Below are positions 1 through 8,907 of a DNA stretch of 64,000 nt, piece by piece. The DNA lies in NCBI RefSeq assembly GCF_009834125.1, contig NZ_CP047146.1, positions 4,705,501 to 4,769,500 on the forward strand, read 5' to 3'. Source of the stretch: Streptomyces sp. GS7. GTDB taxonomy: Bacteria; Actinomycetota; Actinomycetes; Streptomycetales; Streptomycetaceae. Below the pieces are notes generated by a model that worked only from the letters and a program-made list of their open reading frames with translations, made no database searches and was not told the origin of the DNA. Position numbers and translations under genes: made by a program. The stretch's first letter is position 1. Every line of letters starts with the position of its first letter.

Positions 1-2
1 GG

Positions 3-278
3 GGCGACGACACCCGTCAGCAACTGCTCCTGCTCCCCGGGCCCGACGTCGACACCGAGGCCCCCTTGGCCTGGACTGCGGCCCGCGACGGCCTCCTCCG
101 CCCGCTGTTCCTCACCGATCCCACCATCCCCCAGGGGTACCGCGCCCGCCGTGTCGCGCTGTATCTGGTCCGCCCCGACGGTGTGATCGCCGCCCGCTCC
201 ACCGGTGACCTCACACCGCTGAGCGCCTGCACGGGCCGTCGACTCGCCCGCGCCCTCCCCACCCCAACAGCGGCCCGA
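3..278 (+). pseudogene. C-terminal remnant, possibly of an FAD monooxygenase
   Basis: The open frame enters from the left window edge. It contains a stretch like ALYLVRPDGVIAAR, resembling the thioredoxin-like C-terminal domain of FAD-dependent aromatic monooxygenases, where a 'VRPDG..A.R' strand is typical. After about residue 80 the frame continues without a stop into low-complexity sequence unlike any protein, so the true C-terminus has probably been lost. Everything upstream lies outside the window. The family call is a guess from one motif. Confidence 0.35.
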
Positions 279-501
279 TACCCACCACCTACCGGCGTGC
301 CGTGTCCAGCCCCGTCCGAAGGGGCTGGACACAGAGCGGGTCGGGAGCCAGTTGCGAAGGAGCGGCCGTTGGGCCCAGCGCCGTTGACGGGCTCCAGTAC
401 GCCCCCTCTTGCAGGAGGATCAGGCACGTGTCCGTCCAACGACTGGAAACCCTCCTATCCGACCTGTGCGGCAACAGCCGCCACGGCTCGGGAGGTTCGC
501 C

Positions 502-720
502 ATGAACACCAAACACCGCACCATCACCACTATCGGAACAACAGCCCTCCTCACGTTGGGGAGCATCATCCTGGCCACGCCTGCCCAAGCGCAGGGCCCC
601 GGCGGCCTTCTCGGTGGCCTTCTGGGCGGCGCCACCGGTGGCTTTCTCAGCGGCCTTCTCGGCGGCCTCTCCGACCGTGCGCTGAAGACGGACGTGACGC
701 CCGTGGCCTGGAACGCATGA
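502..720 (+). CDS. Small secreted Gly/Leu-rich protein, first half of a split S74-type protein
   Basis: A GGAGG six bases upstream fixes the ATG start. The 72-residue product opens with a signal peptide (about residues 1-30, cleavage near AQA). A glycine-leucine repeat (GGLLGGLLGG type) follows, and then SDRALKTDVTPVAW. That last segment matches the opening of the peptidase S74 / endosialidase intramolecular chaperone domain ('SDR.LK.DI.PV'). The rest of the domain is encoded in another frame from 717, and the stop overlaps the next ATG (ATGA at 717-720). Either the gene has been split by an indel or the two halves are translationally coupled. Confidence 0.6.
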   Translation: MNTKHRTITTIGTTALLTLGSIILATPAQAQGPGGLLGGLLGGATGGFLSGLLGGLSDRALKTDVTPVAWNA

Positions 721-1157
721 TCACCAGAGTACGGGCCCTTCTCGCGTCAGTGGCCGGCAGTTGGAAGGCAACTTCTCCGGGATCCGTCCCGGCCGGTCTG
801 GCATCAAAGGCCGGTCCTGCCACTGCGCGCAGCTGTGGTCCGGTGAATGGCTACCGCGTTCCGGAGCAGGTGGTTGCGCTGCCGGTGAGCTCGTGGCGCT
901 ACCACTGGGAGGACCCGCATGTCCGGCACATGGGGCCCATGGCACAGGACTGGTGGTCCGCGTTCGAGGTCGGGGAGAACAACCGCACGATCAGCTGTAT
1001 CGACAGCAACGGGGTGGCCATCGTCTCCATCCAGGCGCTGCACCGGCTCCTGACACAGGCGCAGGAGGAAGTCGCCGACCTGCGCAAGCAGATCGACGAC
1101 CTCCGCAAGCTGCACGACGTACCCCGGGAGAGCGAAACAGGTCACGTCCGCCCCTGA
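717..1157 (+). pseudogene. S74-type intramolecular chaperone domain, second half of the split gene
   Basis: The 146-residue frame holds the rest of an S74 chaperone domain. LPVSSWRY lies near residues 55-62, HMGPMAQDW near 72-80, and a C-terminal coiled coil (QEEVADLRKQIDDLR) near 113-128. In tail-fibre proteins this domain trimerises the fibre and cleaves itself off. Similar small secreted 'tail fiber domain' proteins occur in Streptomyces with unknown roles. Residues 1-45 do not look like the expected linker, which suggests an indel or insertion around 715-850. It continues the product of 502-720. Confidence 0.6.
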
Positions 1158-1399
1158 AGAGGACCGGCCAAGGCAGCCGAAAAGGACAGCCGGATGATCT
1201 CGGCGCCCTGCGGACCAAACCGCCCGACCAATCCTCCGGTGCCAGCCGCCGAAGTATAGAGCCGGTACAGACTCCCGCACCTCGCTGGTGTCTACGCCCG
1301 TGATGCTGCGGCACGCTCGACGGACGGCGACCACTTGGGCACGGGCCAACTCCTTGACATCGTGGCTTCATTGGTCGGGGATCGGGACGAACGCAGGTG

Positions 1400-1638
1400 G
1401 TTGAGGATCGCCGCGGCCCCTGCTGCGTGGTGTGTTTGCGCCGGTGGGTGCGTTGCTGGGTGGCGCGGTGGGCCAGGTCGGCGCGGTAGCCGGCGGGGCC
1501 GCCGTTGCGCATCACCTCGCGCGTGATGGTGGAGGTGGGGCGGTCGAGACGGCGGGCGATCTCGGCGTAGGCCAGGCCGTCGGCCAGCCCTGTGGCGATC
1601 TGCTGGCGTTCGGATTGGGTGAGCCTGCCTCCCGGCAT
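1400..1638 (-). pseudogene. Truncated GbsR/MarR-type regulator, N-terminal HTH only
   Basis: On the minus strand an ATG follows an AGGGGG motif. It opens MPGGRLTQSERQQIATG followed by an HTH (YAEIARRLDRPTSTITRE) as in actinobacterial regulators that combine an IS30-like HTH with a GbsR/MarR domain. After about 80 residues the sequence becomes unrelated low-complexity protein, and the MarR-like wing and dimerisation region are missing. The fragment is divergent from the DUF4097 gene, which an intact copy may once have controlled. Confidence 0.6.
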
Positions 1639-1900
1639 GACGACCCCCTTCATGCCCCACGGGTGCTCCATGGTGCTGCTCGGTGTTCCTCGACGCCTTC
1701 ACCATAGCGTTCACCCTCAACGCATTGCAACGGGCGACCGTTCCATCGTTGCGTTAAGCGGGAGGGTATTGCAATGATTATCGCGCTTTCGCCTGCGCAG
1801 ATGCTGTTTTCATGCAAAGGACTTGTTGCTCGAAGTTGGAAAGCAACGTAGCGTTTCCGTCATCAGGAAACAGCGAGTCGCCAGCACACAGGAGCGCATG

Positions 1901-2563
1901 ATGCACAAGTTCCACACCCCCGCCCCGATCTCCGCCGTCCTGGGCATCCCCGCCGGACGCGTCCAGTTCATCGCCGCAGACCGAGCCGACACCACGGTCG
2001 AGGTCCTGCCCGCCAACACCTCGAAGAGCCGCGACGTGAAGGCGGCGGAGCAGACCACGATCGAGTACGCCGACGGCGTCCTGCGGATCGAGTCGTCGGC
2101 GAAGGACCAGTACTTCGGACCGTCCGGATCCATCGAGGTGACGGTCAAGCTGCCCGCCGGCTCCCACGTCCAGGCCAAGACTGCCAGTGCCGAACTCCGG
2201 ACCCTCGGCCGCCTCGGCGACGTCGTCTTCGAAGGCGCCTACAGCCAGACCAAGTTGGACGAGGCCGCGAGCGTGCGCCTCACTGCCGTCGACGGTGACG
2301 TCGAGGTCGGCCGGCTGGGCGGGCCCGCGGAGATCAGCACCGCACGGGGCGACATCCGGATCACCGAAGCCACGGGCGGCAAGGTCGTGCTCCGCACCCA
2401 GGCCGGCGACATCACGATCAGCGCCACCGCCGGCGTCTCGGCCGCCCTGGACGCCCACACCGCCTACGGCCGCATCCACAACGCCCTCAAGAACGACGGC
2501 ACCGCCGAACTCGACATCCGCGCCACCACCTCCCACGGCGACATCACCGCCCGCAGCCTCTAA
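1901..2563 (+). CDS. DUF4097 beta-strand repeat protein
   Basis: This 220-residue protein is built from repeated short beta-strand motifs such as AELRTLGRLGDVVFEGAYSQ and VDGDVEVGRLGGPAEISTAR. That is the pattern of DUF4097, a right-handed beta-solenoid-like domain of unknown function. No signal peptide or membrane helix is seen, so it is probably cytoplasmic. The second of two adjacent ATGs is chosen because GGAG lies six bases before it. It stands beside a truncated divergent GbsR-type regulator and about 200 bases before a serine hydrolase. Confidence 0.8.
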   Translation: MHKFHTPAPISAVLGIPAGRVQFIAADRADTTVEVLPANTSKSRDVKAAEQTTIEYADGVLRIESSAKDQYFGPSGSIEVTVKLPAGSHVQAKTASAELRTLGRLGDVVFEGAYSQTKLDEAASVRLTAVDGDVEVGRLGGPAEISTARGDIRITEATGGKVVLRTQAGDITISATAGVSAALDAHTAYGRIHNALKNDGTAELDIRATTSHGDITARSL

Positions 2564-2764
2564 CCCGGCCCCCCAAGCAGCACCCCTCAACACAACACAA
2601 CCCGGCCATCGGGCGAACACGAACGCGAACTCCATGGACACCACGCCGAGGAAGCGTCCCGCACCCCGAACGCAGCACCGCCACCGCGCCGGGACGCGCC
2701 CGCCGGCAGCCACACCACCAAGCCAACCACCCACCGACCACACACCTCACAAGGAGCCACAATC

Positions 2765-4009
2765 ATGTCCCTCAGCCTCACCCCCGGTCAGCGCGGCGGC
2801 TTCTCCGAAACGGGGCTGCGCACAGTCCGCGACGTGCTGACACGGCACGTGGAGTCCGGGAAGATTCCCGGACTCGTCGCCCTGGTCAGCCGGGGCGGTC
2901 ACACCCACGTCGAAGCGATCGGCACGATGCGCCACGACGGCGGGGCGCCCATGCGCCGGGACACGATCTTCCGGATGGCCTCGACAACCAAGCCGGTCAC
3001 GATGGCGGCGGCGATGGTCCTGCTGGACGAGTGCCGGCTGCGCCTAGACGACCTGGTCGAGCCGTGGCTGCCCGAACTCGCCGACCGCCGAGTGCTCAAG
3101 CGGGTCGACGGCCCGCTTGAGGACACCGTCCCAGCGCGGCGGCCGATCACCGTACGGGACCTGCTGACCTCCACCTTCGGCCTGGGCATGGATCTGACGG
3201 CACTGGGCACCCCGATCATGGACGCGGTCTTCGAGCGGGGCATTTTCAGTCAGAGCGCGACAGCGGTGGCCGCGCCGGACGAGTGGATGCGCCGGCTGGC
3301 GACGCTGCCACTGATGCACCAGCCCGGAGCGCACTGGCAGTACCAGGTCAGCAACGATCTGCTCGGTGTCCTCGTCGCCCGGGTCACCGGCCAGTCGTTC
3401 GAGACGTTCCTGCGCGAACGGATCTTCGGCCCGCTGGGGATGAAGGACACCGGTTTCCACGTGCCCGCCGGCAAGATCGACCGGCTGCCACCCTGCTACA
3501 CGCCCAACCCGGAGACCGGGGAGTTCACCGTGTGGGACGAGGCGGTGGGCGGACAGTACAGCACGCCTCCGGCGTTCCAGTCAGGCGGCGGCGGACTGGT
3601 CTCCACCGTCGACGACTACCACGCCTACTTCCGCATGCTGCTCAACGGCGGAATGCACGAGGGCGAACGCATCCTGTCCCGGCCGGCCGTGGAACTGATG
3701 ACCACCAACTGCCTCACCCCCGAACAGAATGCCGCCCGCAGCGACTTGGCCCGCAACAACGTCCACATCTCTTTCGGCCAGGGACAGCACGGCGGCTGGG
3801 GCTACGGCATGGCGGTGCGCACCTACCGCGGCGACTACGCACCCATCGGCCAGTTCGGCTGGGACGGCGGTACCGGCACCACCGCCTACGCCGACCCGCA
3901 CAACGGGCTCGTCGGCGTCCTGCTCACCCAGGTCGGACTGTCCCTCCCGGCCCCGGCACAACTCGTCCACGACTTCTGGACCACGCTCTACCAGGCCATC
4001 GACGACTGA
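2765..4009 (+). CDS. Serine hydrolase, beta-lactamase / class C fold
   Basis: The 414-residue protein has the class C beta-lactamase/EstB fold. The SxxK motif is S73-T-T-K76 in FRMASTTKPVT, the second-motif tyrosine is Y193 (YQVSN), and the third motif is replaced by a W-D-G-G-T-G stretch near residue 370, as in many esterase-type members. No signal peptide is visible, so it is probably a cytoplasmic esterase or amidase rather than a resistance enzyme. AAGGAG nine bases upstream supports the ATG. Its substrate cannot be read from sequence. Confidence 0.85.
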   Translation: MSLSLTPGQRGGFSETGLRTVRDVLTRHVESGKIPGLVALVSRGGHTHVEAIGTMRHDGGAPMRRDTIFRMASTTKPVTMAAAMVLLDECRLRLDDLVEPWLPELADRRVLKRVDGPLEDTVPARRPITVRDLLTSTFGLGMDLTALGTPIMDAVFERGIFSQSATAVAAPDEWMRRLATLPLMHQPGAHWQYQVSNDLLGVLVARVTGQSFETFLRERIFGPLGMKDTGFHVPAGKIDRLPPCYTPNPETGEFTVWDEAVGGQYSTPPAFQSGGGGLVSTVDDYHAYFRMLLNGGMHEGERILSRPAVELMTTNCLTPEQNAARSDLARNNVHISFGQGQHGGWGYGMAVRTYRGDYAPIGQFGWDGGTGTTAYADPHNGLVGVLLTQVGLSLPAPAQLVHDFWTTLYQAIDD

Positions 4010-4316
4010 CACCGACGACGGACACCGGCGTAACCGCGCACGAACTCGGTCGCCGACCGGCCGGTGTCCATCGCTCGCGCCCCGGAACACGGCGAATTCC
4101 AGGGGTCGTCGCAACACCGTGATCAACTGGCTGTCGCTAGGAGCTCAGGGCGTGTCCGACAGGTCAGCGAGCCTGCCGTGCCTGGTCAGTTGACTGCACT
4201 GACTCGTTGATCGGCTCGACTCAGCGAAGGCTGATCAGGGACAGCAGTCGAATGCCCGACGGCGAAGGCGGCTACCGCCCGTTGCAACGGGAACGAGGGT
4301 GGGGATAGGGATAGGG

Positions 4317-4475
4317 ATGGACCTTGGAACCCATGTGCCGGTCGTCTGTCTGCCCGAACACCCCGACAGTGCAAGGGCGTTCTCCTGGAAGCACCTCCAA
4401 CCCACGGTCATCGGCCTGCTCACCGGAAGCGTGCTCTTCCTGGGCGCCGCGGTTGGGATCGTGCTCACCCGCTGA
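4317..4475 (+). CDS. Possible small single-helix membrane protein
   Basis: A 52-residue frame starts at ATG 4317 after a G-rich stretch. It ends in one strong hydrophobic helix (VIGLLTGSVLFLGAAVGIVL) followed by T-R. The N-terminal half is polar. There is no database-recognisable domain and only a weak ribosome binding site (GGGATAGGG). The call rests on the clean helix and sensible length. Confidence 0.3.
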   Translation: MDLGTHVPVVCLPEHPDSARAFSWKHLQPTVIGLLTGSVLFLGAAVGIVLTR

Positions 4476-4580
4476 GCTTGTTCTCCCTCCTCGTTCTCCC
4501 TCCTCGTTCTCACTATCGGATCCACAGCCGGATCGATGCGACGCTGACCATGCCGTGAATGACGAACGCTCTGGCCCAGA

Positions 4581-4631
4581 GGTCCCTCAGACCCACTCAA
4601 CCTCTGAGTGGACGTTCGAGGGGCCTCCCTG
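4581..4631. repeat. Hairpin repeat, copy A
   Basis: An imperfect palindrome built as CCTCA...CACTC-loop-GAGTG...GAGGGG. Nearly the same sequence recurs at 10152-10203. It may be a bidirectional terminator or part of a small mobile repeat. Confidence 0.55.
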
Positions 4632-4796
4632 CGTCGGCAGAGGGGTTCTGGGCACCTCTGCCACGACGGTCCGCCGACGCTCCGAGACTGCGACACCGAG
4701 CGCGCGCAGCGCGTCAACCATCTCAGCCTCTGTGACATCAGTCATGGCGTCGGCGATCCGTCGTAAGGCGTCGCTCACGTCACTGGCCGTTTGCAC
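4587..4796 (-). CDS. Hypothetical protein, 69 residues
   Basis: A GTG-started minus frame encodes a helical N-terminal part (DALRRIADAMTDVTEAEMVDALRALG) with normal high-GC codon use. Its last dozen codons run through the hairpin repeat at 4581-4631, so the true C-terminus may have been replaced. The start overlaps the end of another possible minus frame carrying a CPQC motif around 4800-4900. Function unknown. Confidence 0.35.
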   Translation of the reverse strand: MQTASDVSDALRRIADAMTDVTEAEMVDALRALGVAVSERRRTVVAEVPRTPLPTQGGPSNVHSEVEWV

Positions 4797-5153
4797 GGGT
4801 CTCAGGCTTCCTCGCGGTCAGCGGCAGCATCTTCTCACCGCTGTCGCTCAGTTGTGGCCATGTATCGCACTGCGGACAGACACCGGATGGCAAGCACGGC
4901 TGCAACGTCTTCTGGCTCTTCGTTTGGATCAGTGAGCCACTTCCATCCCATCCCGCGGGGGTGAAACGGGCTGGTCAACGGCGGTCGTGACGCGGCTCGT
5001 CTGTCTGACCTGTGGCCTTCCCCCTCCGCCTGATGGGCTGACCGCAGGCACCGAACGGGTGAACGCAGCGTGCCGTGCGCGCACGCAGCGCGGCGACTGT
5101 CGAAGCTGGGGCCGCTCCAATCCTCGACGCCTCGTCACCGGAGGTGCGCCACG

Positions 5154-6149
5154 ATGCGCCGATTCCTCACGGCCGCAGCTGCTGTCCTGACCGTGACGGT
5201 CTGCTCGGCCGCGTCCGTTTTCGCCGCTTCGGCCGTGCCCACCGCGCCGCGGCATGTCGCCGCCGAGCCCCCGCCGGCTCGGTCAACCACCCCACTCGGC
5301 CGACTGGGAGCAGTCAACTTCGCTCTGCCGGTGCTTGCCTCAGTGCCGGACCCCGACCGCTCCCCGGCCGGAGCCAACGACTTCACCTGCCGGCCCTCCG
5401 CCGCCCACCCCCGCCCGGTAATCCTGGTGCACGGCACCTTCGAGAACGCCTTCAGCAACTGGAGCGGGCTTGCCCCGGTGTTGAAACACGCCGGCTATTG
5501 CGTGTTCGCCCTCAACTACGGCCAGACCAAACCCCACGCCCTGATGAAGGGGACCGGCCCGGTTCCCGACTCGGCCAAGCAGCTGGCCGCCTATGTCGAG
5601 AAGGTGCTTGCCGCCACGGGGGCGCGGAAGGTCGACCTCGTGGGCCACTCCCAGGGCGGCGGACTGATGCCCCAGTGGTACCTGCGCTTCAACCGCGGCG
5701 CCGCGAAGGTGCACCGGCTGGTGGGCATCAACCCCAGCAACCACGGCACCACCGTTGACGGCCTGGCCCATGTCGCCGATGCAGTACTGGACGTGGCGGG
5801 ACACACCGGCAAGCCACTTGGCCTGGACGTCCCCGCCGCCGAGGACCAGACGGTCGGGTCCCCAGTGCTCCGGCATCTCTACGCCAAGGGTGACACCGAG
5901 CCCGGTGTCACCTACACCAACATCGTCACCAAGACCGACACCCTAGTGACCCCGTACACCAACCAGTTCCTCACCGCTGTGCCTGGTGCAACCGTCCACA
6001 ACATCCTGCTGCAGGACGTATGCCCACTGGACCTCACCGGTCACTTCAGCGGCGCGGACGACCCGAACGTGCACCAGTTGGTGCTGAACGCTCTCGACCC
6101 CGCACACGCCGCGCCGGTGCACTGTGCGCTCAGGCCGATTCCGCTGTGA
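5154..6149 (+). CDS. Secreted triacylglycerol lipase / esterase
   Basis: The 331-residue protein begins with a Sec signal peptide (MRRFLTAAAAVLTVTVCSAA, cleavage about residue 26). It has the lipase oxyanion strand VILVHGTFENAF, the nucleophile elbow GHSQGG with Ser166, an aspartate in the KTDTLVTPY segment and the catalytic histidine in DLTGHFS. This resembles secreted class-2 (EstA/LipA-type) actinomycete lipases that hydrolyse extracellular esters. GGAGG is ten bases upstream. It stands alone, with the IS481-type element about 70 bases downstream. Confidence 0.88.
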   Translation: MRRFLTAAAAVLTVTVCSAASVFAASAVPTAPRHVAAEPPPARSTTPLGRLGAVNFALPVLASVPDPDRSPAGANDFTCRPSAAHPRPVILVHGTFENAFSNWSGLAPVLKHAGYCVFALNYGQTKPHALMKGTGPVPDSAKQLAAYVEKVLAATGARKVDLVGHSQGGGLMPQWYLRFNRGAAKVHRLVGINPSNHGTTVDGLAHVADAVLDVAGHTGKPLGLDVPAAEDQTVGSPVLRHLYAKGDTEPGVTYTNIVTKTDTLVTPYTNQFLTAVPGATVHNILLQDVCPLDLTGHFSGADDPNVHQLVLNALDPAHAAPVHCALRPIPL

Positions 6150-6212
6150 CTCCGATTCGTCGGCCACAGCACAGGAGAGTTCACGGCACTCTGCGCGGAA
6201 AAGCGGCAGGCG

Positions 6213-6218
6213 CTAGCT
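6213..6218. other. Target-site duplication of the IS481 element, left
   Basis: GCTAGC lies directly outside the left inverted repeat and is repeated at 7285-7290. It fits the NCTAGN target described for IS481. Confidence 0.8.
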
Positions 6219-7284
6219 GTTCTGTCCGGGGAGGTTGTGGACGGTGAGGCAGGTCTCGGCTGAGGGATCTTGAACAGGTGAGGGCCTTCCGGGTTCGGTG
6301 TGGATTGCGACGTCTACACCGACCGAAAGGCCCTCGTGCCCCACCGTAATGCACCCCTGACCGAGACTGGACGGCTGCGTCTGGCCCGCTGCGTCGTCGA
6401 CGAGGGCTGGACCCTGCGGCGGGCCGCCGAACGCTTCCAGGTCTCGCCCACCACCGCCCAACGCTGGGCCGACCGCTACCGGCTGCTGGGTGAGGCGGGG
6501 ATGGCAGACCGTTCAAGCCGCCCGCACCACAGCCCGCGCCGCACCCCGACACGCACGGAACGGCGCATCATCAAGGTCCGCCTCCTGCGCCGGTGGGGCC
6601 CGGCCCGCATCGCCCACCTGCTGCGACTGGTCCCCTCGACCGTGCACCGCGTGCTGACCCGGTTCGGCCTGGCCCGCCTGACCCACCTGGACCGGGCCAC
6701 AGGCCGGCCGATACGCCGCTACGAACGCGACCGCCCCGGCGAGTTGGTCCACGTGGACATCAAGAAGCTCGGCAACATCCCCGACGGCGGCGGCCACAGG
6801 ACACTCGGCCGGCAAGCAGGCCGCAAGACCCGCTCGGGAGTCGGCTACAGCTACATCCACACCGCCGTCGACGACCACTCCCGCCTGGCCTACAGCGAGA
6901 TCCACACCGACGAGAAAAAGGAGACCGCCACCGCCTTCTGGACCCGGGCCCAAACGTTCTTCACCACCTGCGGCATCACCGTCGAACGCGTCCTGACCGA
7001 CAACGGCGCCTGCTACAAGTCCCACACCTGGCGCGATGCCCTCGCAGCAGCCGGGATCACCCACAAGCGAACCCGGCCCTACCGACCACAGACCAACGGC
7101 AAAGTCGAACGCTTCAACCGCACCCTGCTTGACGAATGGGCCTACGCGAAGCCCTACCGCTCAGAGACCGAACGCCGCGAAGCGTTCCCCCAATGGCTCC
7201 ACACCTACAATCACCACCGCGGACACACCGCGCTCAAGGGCAAACCACCCGCCAGCCGCGTCCCCAACCTCACAGGGCAATACA
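6219..7284 (+). mobile_element. IS481-family insertion sequence, complete (1066 bp)
   Basis: The ends are imperfect 26-bp inverted repeats, identical at 20 positions by eye. Left begins TGTTCTGTCC and right (reverse complement) begins TGTATTGCCC, both running into GAGGTTG.GGACG. A single intact transposase fills the element. Matching 6-bp GCTAGC duplications flank it, so the insertion is recent. It lies about 70 bases after the lipase gene. Confidence 0.85.
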
Positions 7285-7289
7285 GCTAG
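6336..7289 (+). CDS. IS481 family transposase
   Basis: A GTG start after GAAAGG gives the usual opening PHRNAPLTETGRL. An N-terminal HTH (RRAAERFQVSPTTAQRWADR) is followed by an rve/DDE integrase core: first Asp in VHVDIKKLG, second in LTDNGACY, Glu in NGKVERFNRTL. The frame is uninterrupted at 317 residues, normal for the family. It reads out through the right inverted repeat, and its TAG stop (7287-7289) is supplied by the duplicated CTAG target, not by the element. Confidence 0.93.
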   Translation: MPHRNAPLTETGRLRLARCVVDEGWTLRRAAERFQVSPTTAQRWADRYRLLGEAGMADRSSRPHHSPRRTPTRTERRIIKVRLLRRWGPARIAHLLRLVPSTVHRVLTRFGLARLTHLDRATGRPIRRYERDRPGELVHVDIKKLGNIPDGGGHRTLGRQAGRKTRSGVGYSYIHTAVDDHSRLAYSEIHTDEKKETATAFWTRAQTFFTTCGITVERVLTDNGACYKSHTWRDALAAAGITHKRTRPYRPQTNGKVERFNRTLLDEWAYAKPYRSETERREAFPQWLHTYNHHRGHTALKGKPPASRVPNLTGQYS

Positions 7290-7290
7290 C
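7285..7290. other. Target-site duplication of the IS481 element, right
   Basis: The second GCTAGC copy. Its internal TAG is the transposase stop codon. Confidence 0.8.
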
Positions 7291-7600
7291 CACCGCTCGG
7301 CAACCGCCAACGGTCTCCTTCCTTGCCTGTTGGTGGCCGACCGGCACCCGACGACCAGTGAGCGTTGGTCATCCTGGAGGTGCCGGTCATGGGGTTGGCG
7401 TGGGTGGTGGGTCGTGTGCTCGTGCTGGTCGGGGGTGACTGTCTGGCATCGAGACCCTCCGTCAGCGGGTGACCTCGGCGTTCGTCAGTACGAGCAGGGA
7501 CGCAGGAGCGTGGTGGATCTTCAATGCGGGAATCCGCAAAGTCTGCCACTATCAGCCCAGTTGAGACGCCGATCGGACCAACAAGACGGGGGAACTGCTC
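7291..7600. other. Intergenic, no gene recognised
   Basis: G/C-rich sequence between the IS and the lipoprotein gene. It must contain the lipoprotein promoter, but no convincing -35/-10 pair, palindrome or coding frame was seen. Confidence 0.4.
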
Positions 7601-8494
7601 ATGCCTACCACGTGGCGTATAGCCACCGCCGCCACGCTCTCGGCCCTGCTGGTGGCCGGCCTGTCGGCCTGCGGAGGATCCCAGGGCGGGGGGTCCTCGG
7701 ACGGCGGATCTTCGGGCGGGGGTTCCACGGCGCCGGAGAAGAAGGCCGCCGACCTGGACCCCAAGGGCGCACTGGAGGCAGCGGCCACCGCCATGGCTCA
7801 GGCGGGCAGCGCCAGTATGGCCACATCGAGCGTCGCTCCCCCCGCAGGCGGCAGTAGCGGGTCGTCCTCCGGGCAGGGCGGCAGCGGGTCGTACACCTGG
7901 AAGTCGCCCGAGGCGTTCCAGATGTCCATGAACAACGGCAGCCGGGCGGAGATCACCCTGTACGTCGACGGGACGATGTACTTCGGCGGCGACAAGATCA
8001 CCAAAAACGGCAGCGGGAAGAAGTGGCTGAAGTGCGACTCCACCACCTACCCGACCATGAAGAAGACGGACCTCTCGGTGCCGAGCCCGGCCGCCATGAC
8101 CGAGATGCGCGAGTTCTACAACCCGGTCGCCCAGCTCACCGCCAACGCGAAGGCCGGCCGCCTCACCAAGGCGGGCAACGAGACGGTCGGCGGCACGAAG
8201 ACGGTCCATATCCAGAGCTTCATCAAGACCGATGTCTGGGCCGCCGCCCTGCCCGGCGTCGCCGCCCAACAGAAGGAGGTGGCCGGGGCCATGCACCAGC
8301 AGTCGGCCACCTACGACTTCTGGATCGACGAGCAGAACCGCCTGGTCCAGGTCCGCATGAGCGACCCCGGCCTCCCCTACAAGCCCGGGATCCAGACCAC
8401 CTACTCCGCCTACGGCACCGCCCCCAAGATCAGCACCCCACCGGCGAATGAGGTGCCGGGCGCGGCGCAGCTGTCGAAGAACCTGCAGCACTGA
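7601..8494 (+). CDS. Secreted lipoprotein, LppX/LolA-like
   Basis: The 297-residue protein has a type II signal peptide with lipobox LSAC (Cys24), then a Gly/Ser linker. The folded part shows 'SYTWKSPEAFQMSMNN', 'DGTMYFGGDK', 'KWLKCD' and 'YDFWIDEQNRLVQVR'. This pattern matches LppX_LprAFG/LolA-like beta-sheet lipoproteins that shield hydrophobic ligands. It should be anchored on the outer face of the membrane. GGGGGAA precedes the ATG by about nine bases. No partner gene is adjacent. Confidence 0.82.
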   Translation: MPTTWRIATAATLSALLVAGLSACGGSQGGGSSDGGSSGGGSTAPEKKAADLDPKGALEAAATAMAQAGSASMATSSVAPPAGGSSGSSSGQGGSGSYTWKSPEAFQMSMNNGSRAEITLYVDGTMYFGGDKITKNGSGKKWLKCDSTTYPTMKKTDLSVPSPAAMTEMREFYNPVAQLTANAKAGRLTKAGNETVGGTKTVHIQSFIKTDVWAAALPGVAAQQKEVAGAMHQQSATYDFWIDEQNRLVQVRMSDPGLPYKPGIQTTYSAYGTAPKISTPPANEVPGAAQLSKNLQH

Positions 8495-8907
8495 TCGCCG
8501 AAGTCGGAGCCTCCGCGTCGGCTGTCCCACCCGGGTCTTTCCCTGAGCCCTCTGTTCATCCGCCGACTCTCAGCCAGGCTGCGACGCAGGTCAGCTCAAC
8601 CGCGGACGGTGCCAACCAGATGGCGCAGAACGGCATGCAGGCAGCACTGCTGTTGCCGGCCCGCTGCCGCTGTTCCGCCGCTGTTCCGAATCGCCGCGCG
8701 CGCCCGTGGCGCACAGGGCGACCGTGCCGTGGAGCAGTGGCCGCGGCCGTGGCGTGCGGGTCGTCTCCGTGGTCGCCGGGGTCAGGCCCGGCTGGGCGGA
8801 CATCGGTGTGCGCGCCGCGTGAACGCGGGCATGTTCACGGGCTCGGACCTATGCGGCGGCTGACCTCGACCGCACGCACGAAACCGCATGGTGAAAGGCC
8901 GACAGAC
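8495..8907. other. Intergenic, no gene recognised
   Basis: Several open frames cross this stretch, but none has a ribosome binding site plus a recognisable protein pattern. It presumably carries the promoter of the Tat esterase. Confidence 0.4.

Noticed and set aside
7286..8530. Long minus-strand frame opposite the lipo-protein gene
   Set aside because: It mirrors the codon bias of the plus-strand lipoprotein gene, has no ribosome binding site and is Arg/Gly low complexity; a typical G/C shadow frame.
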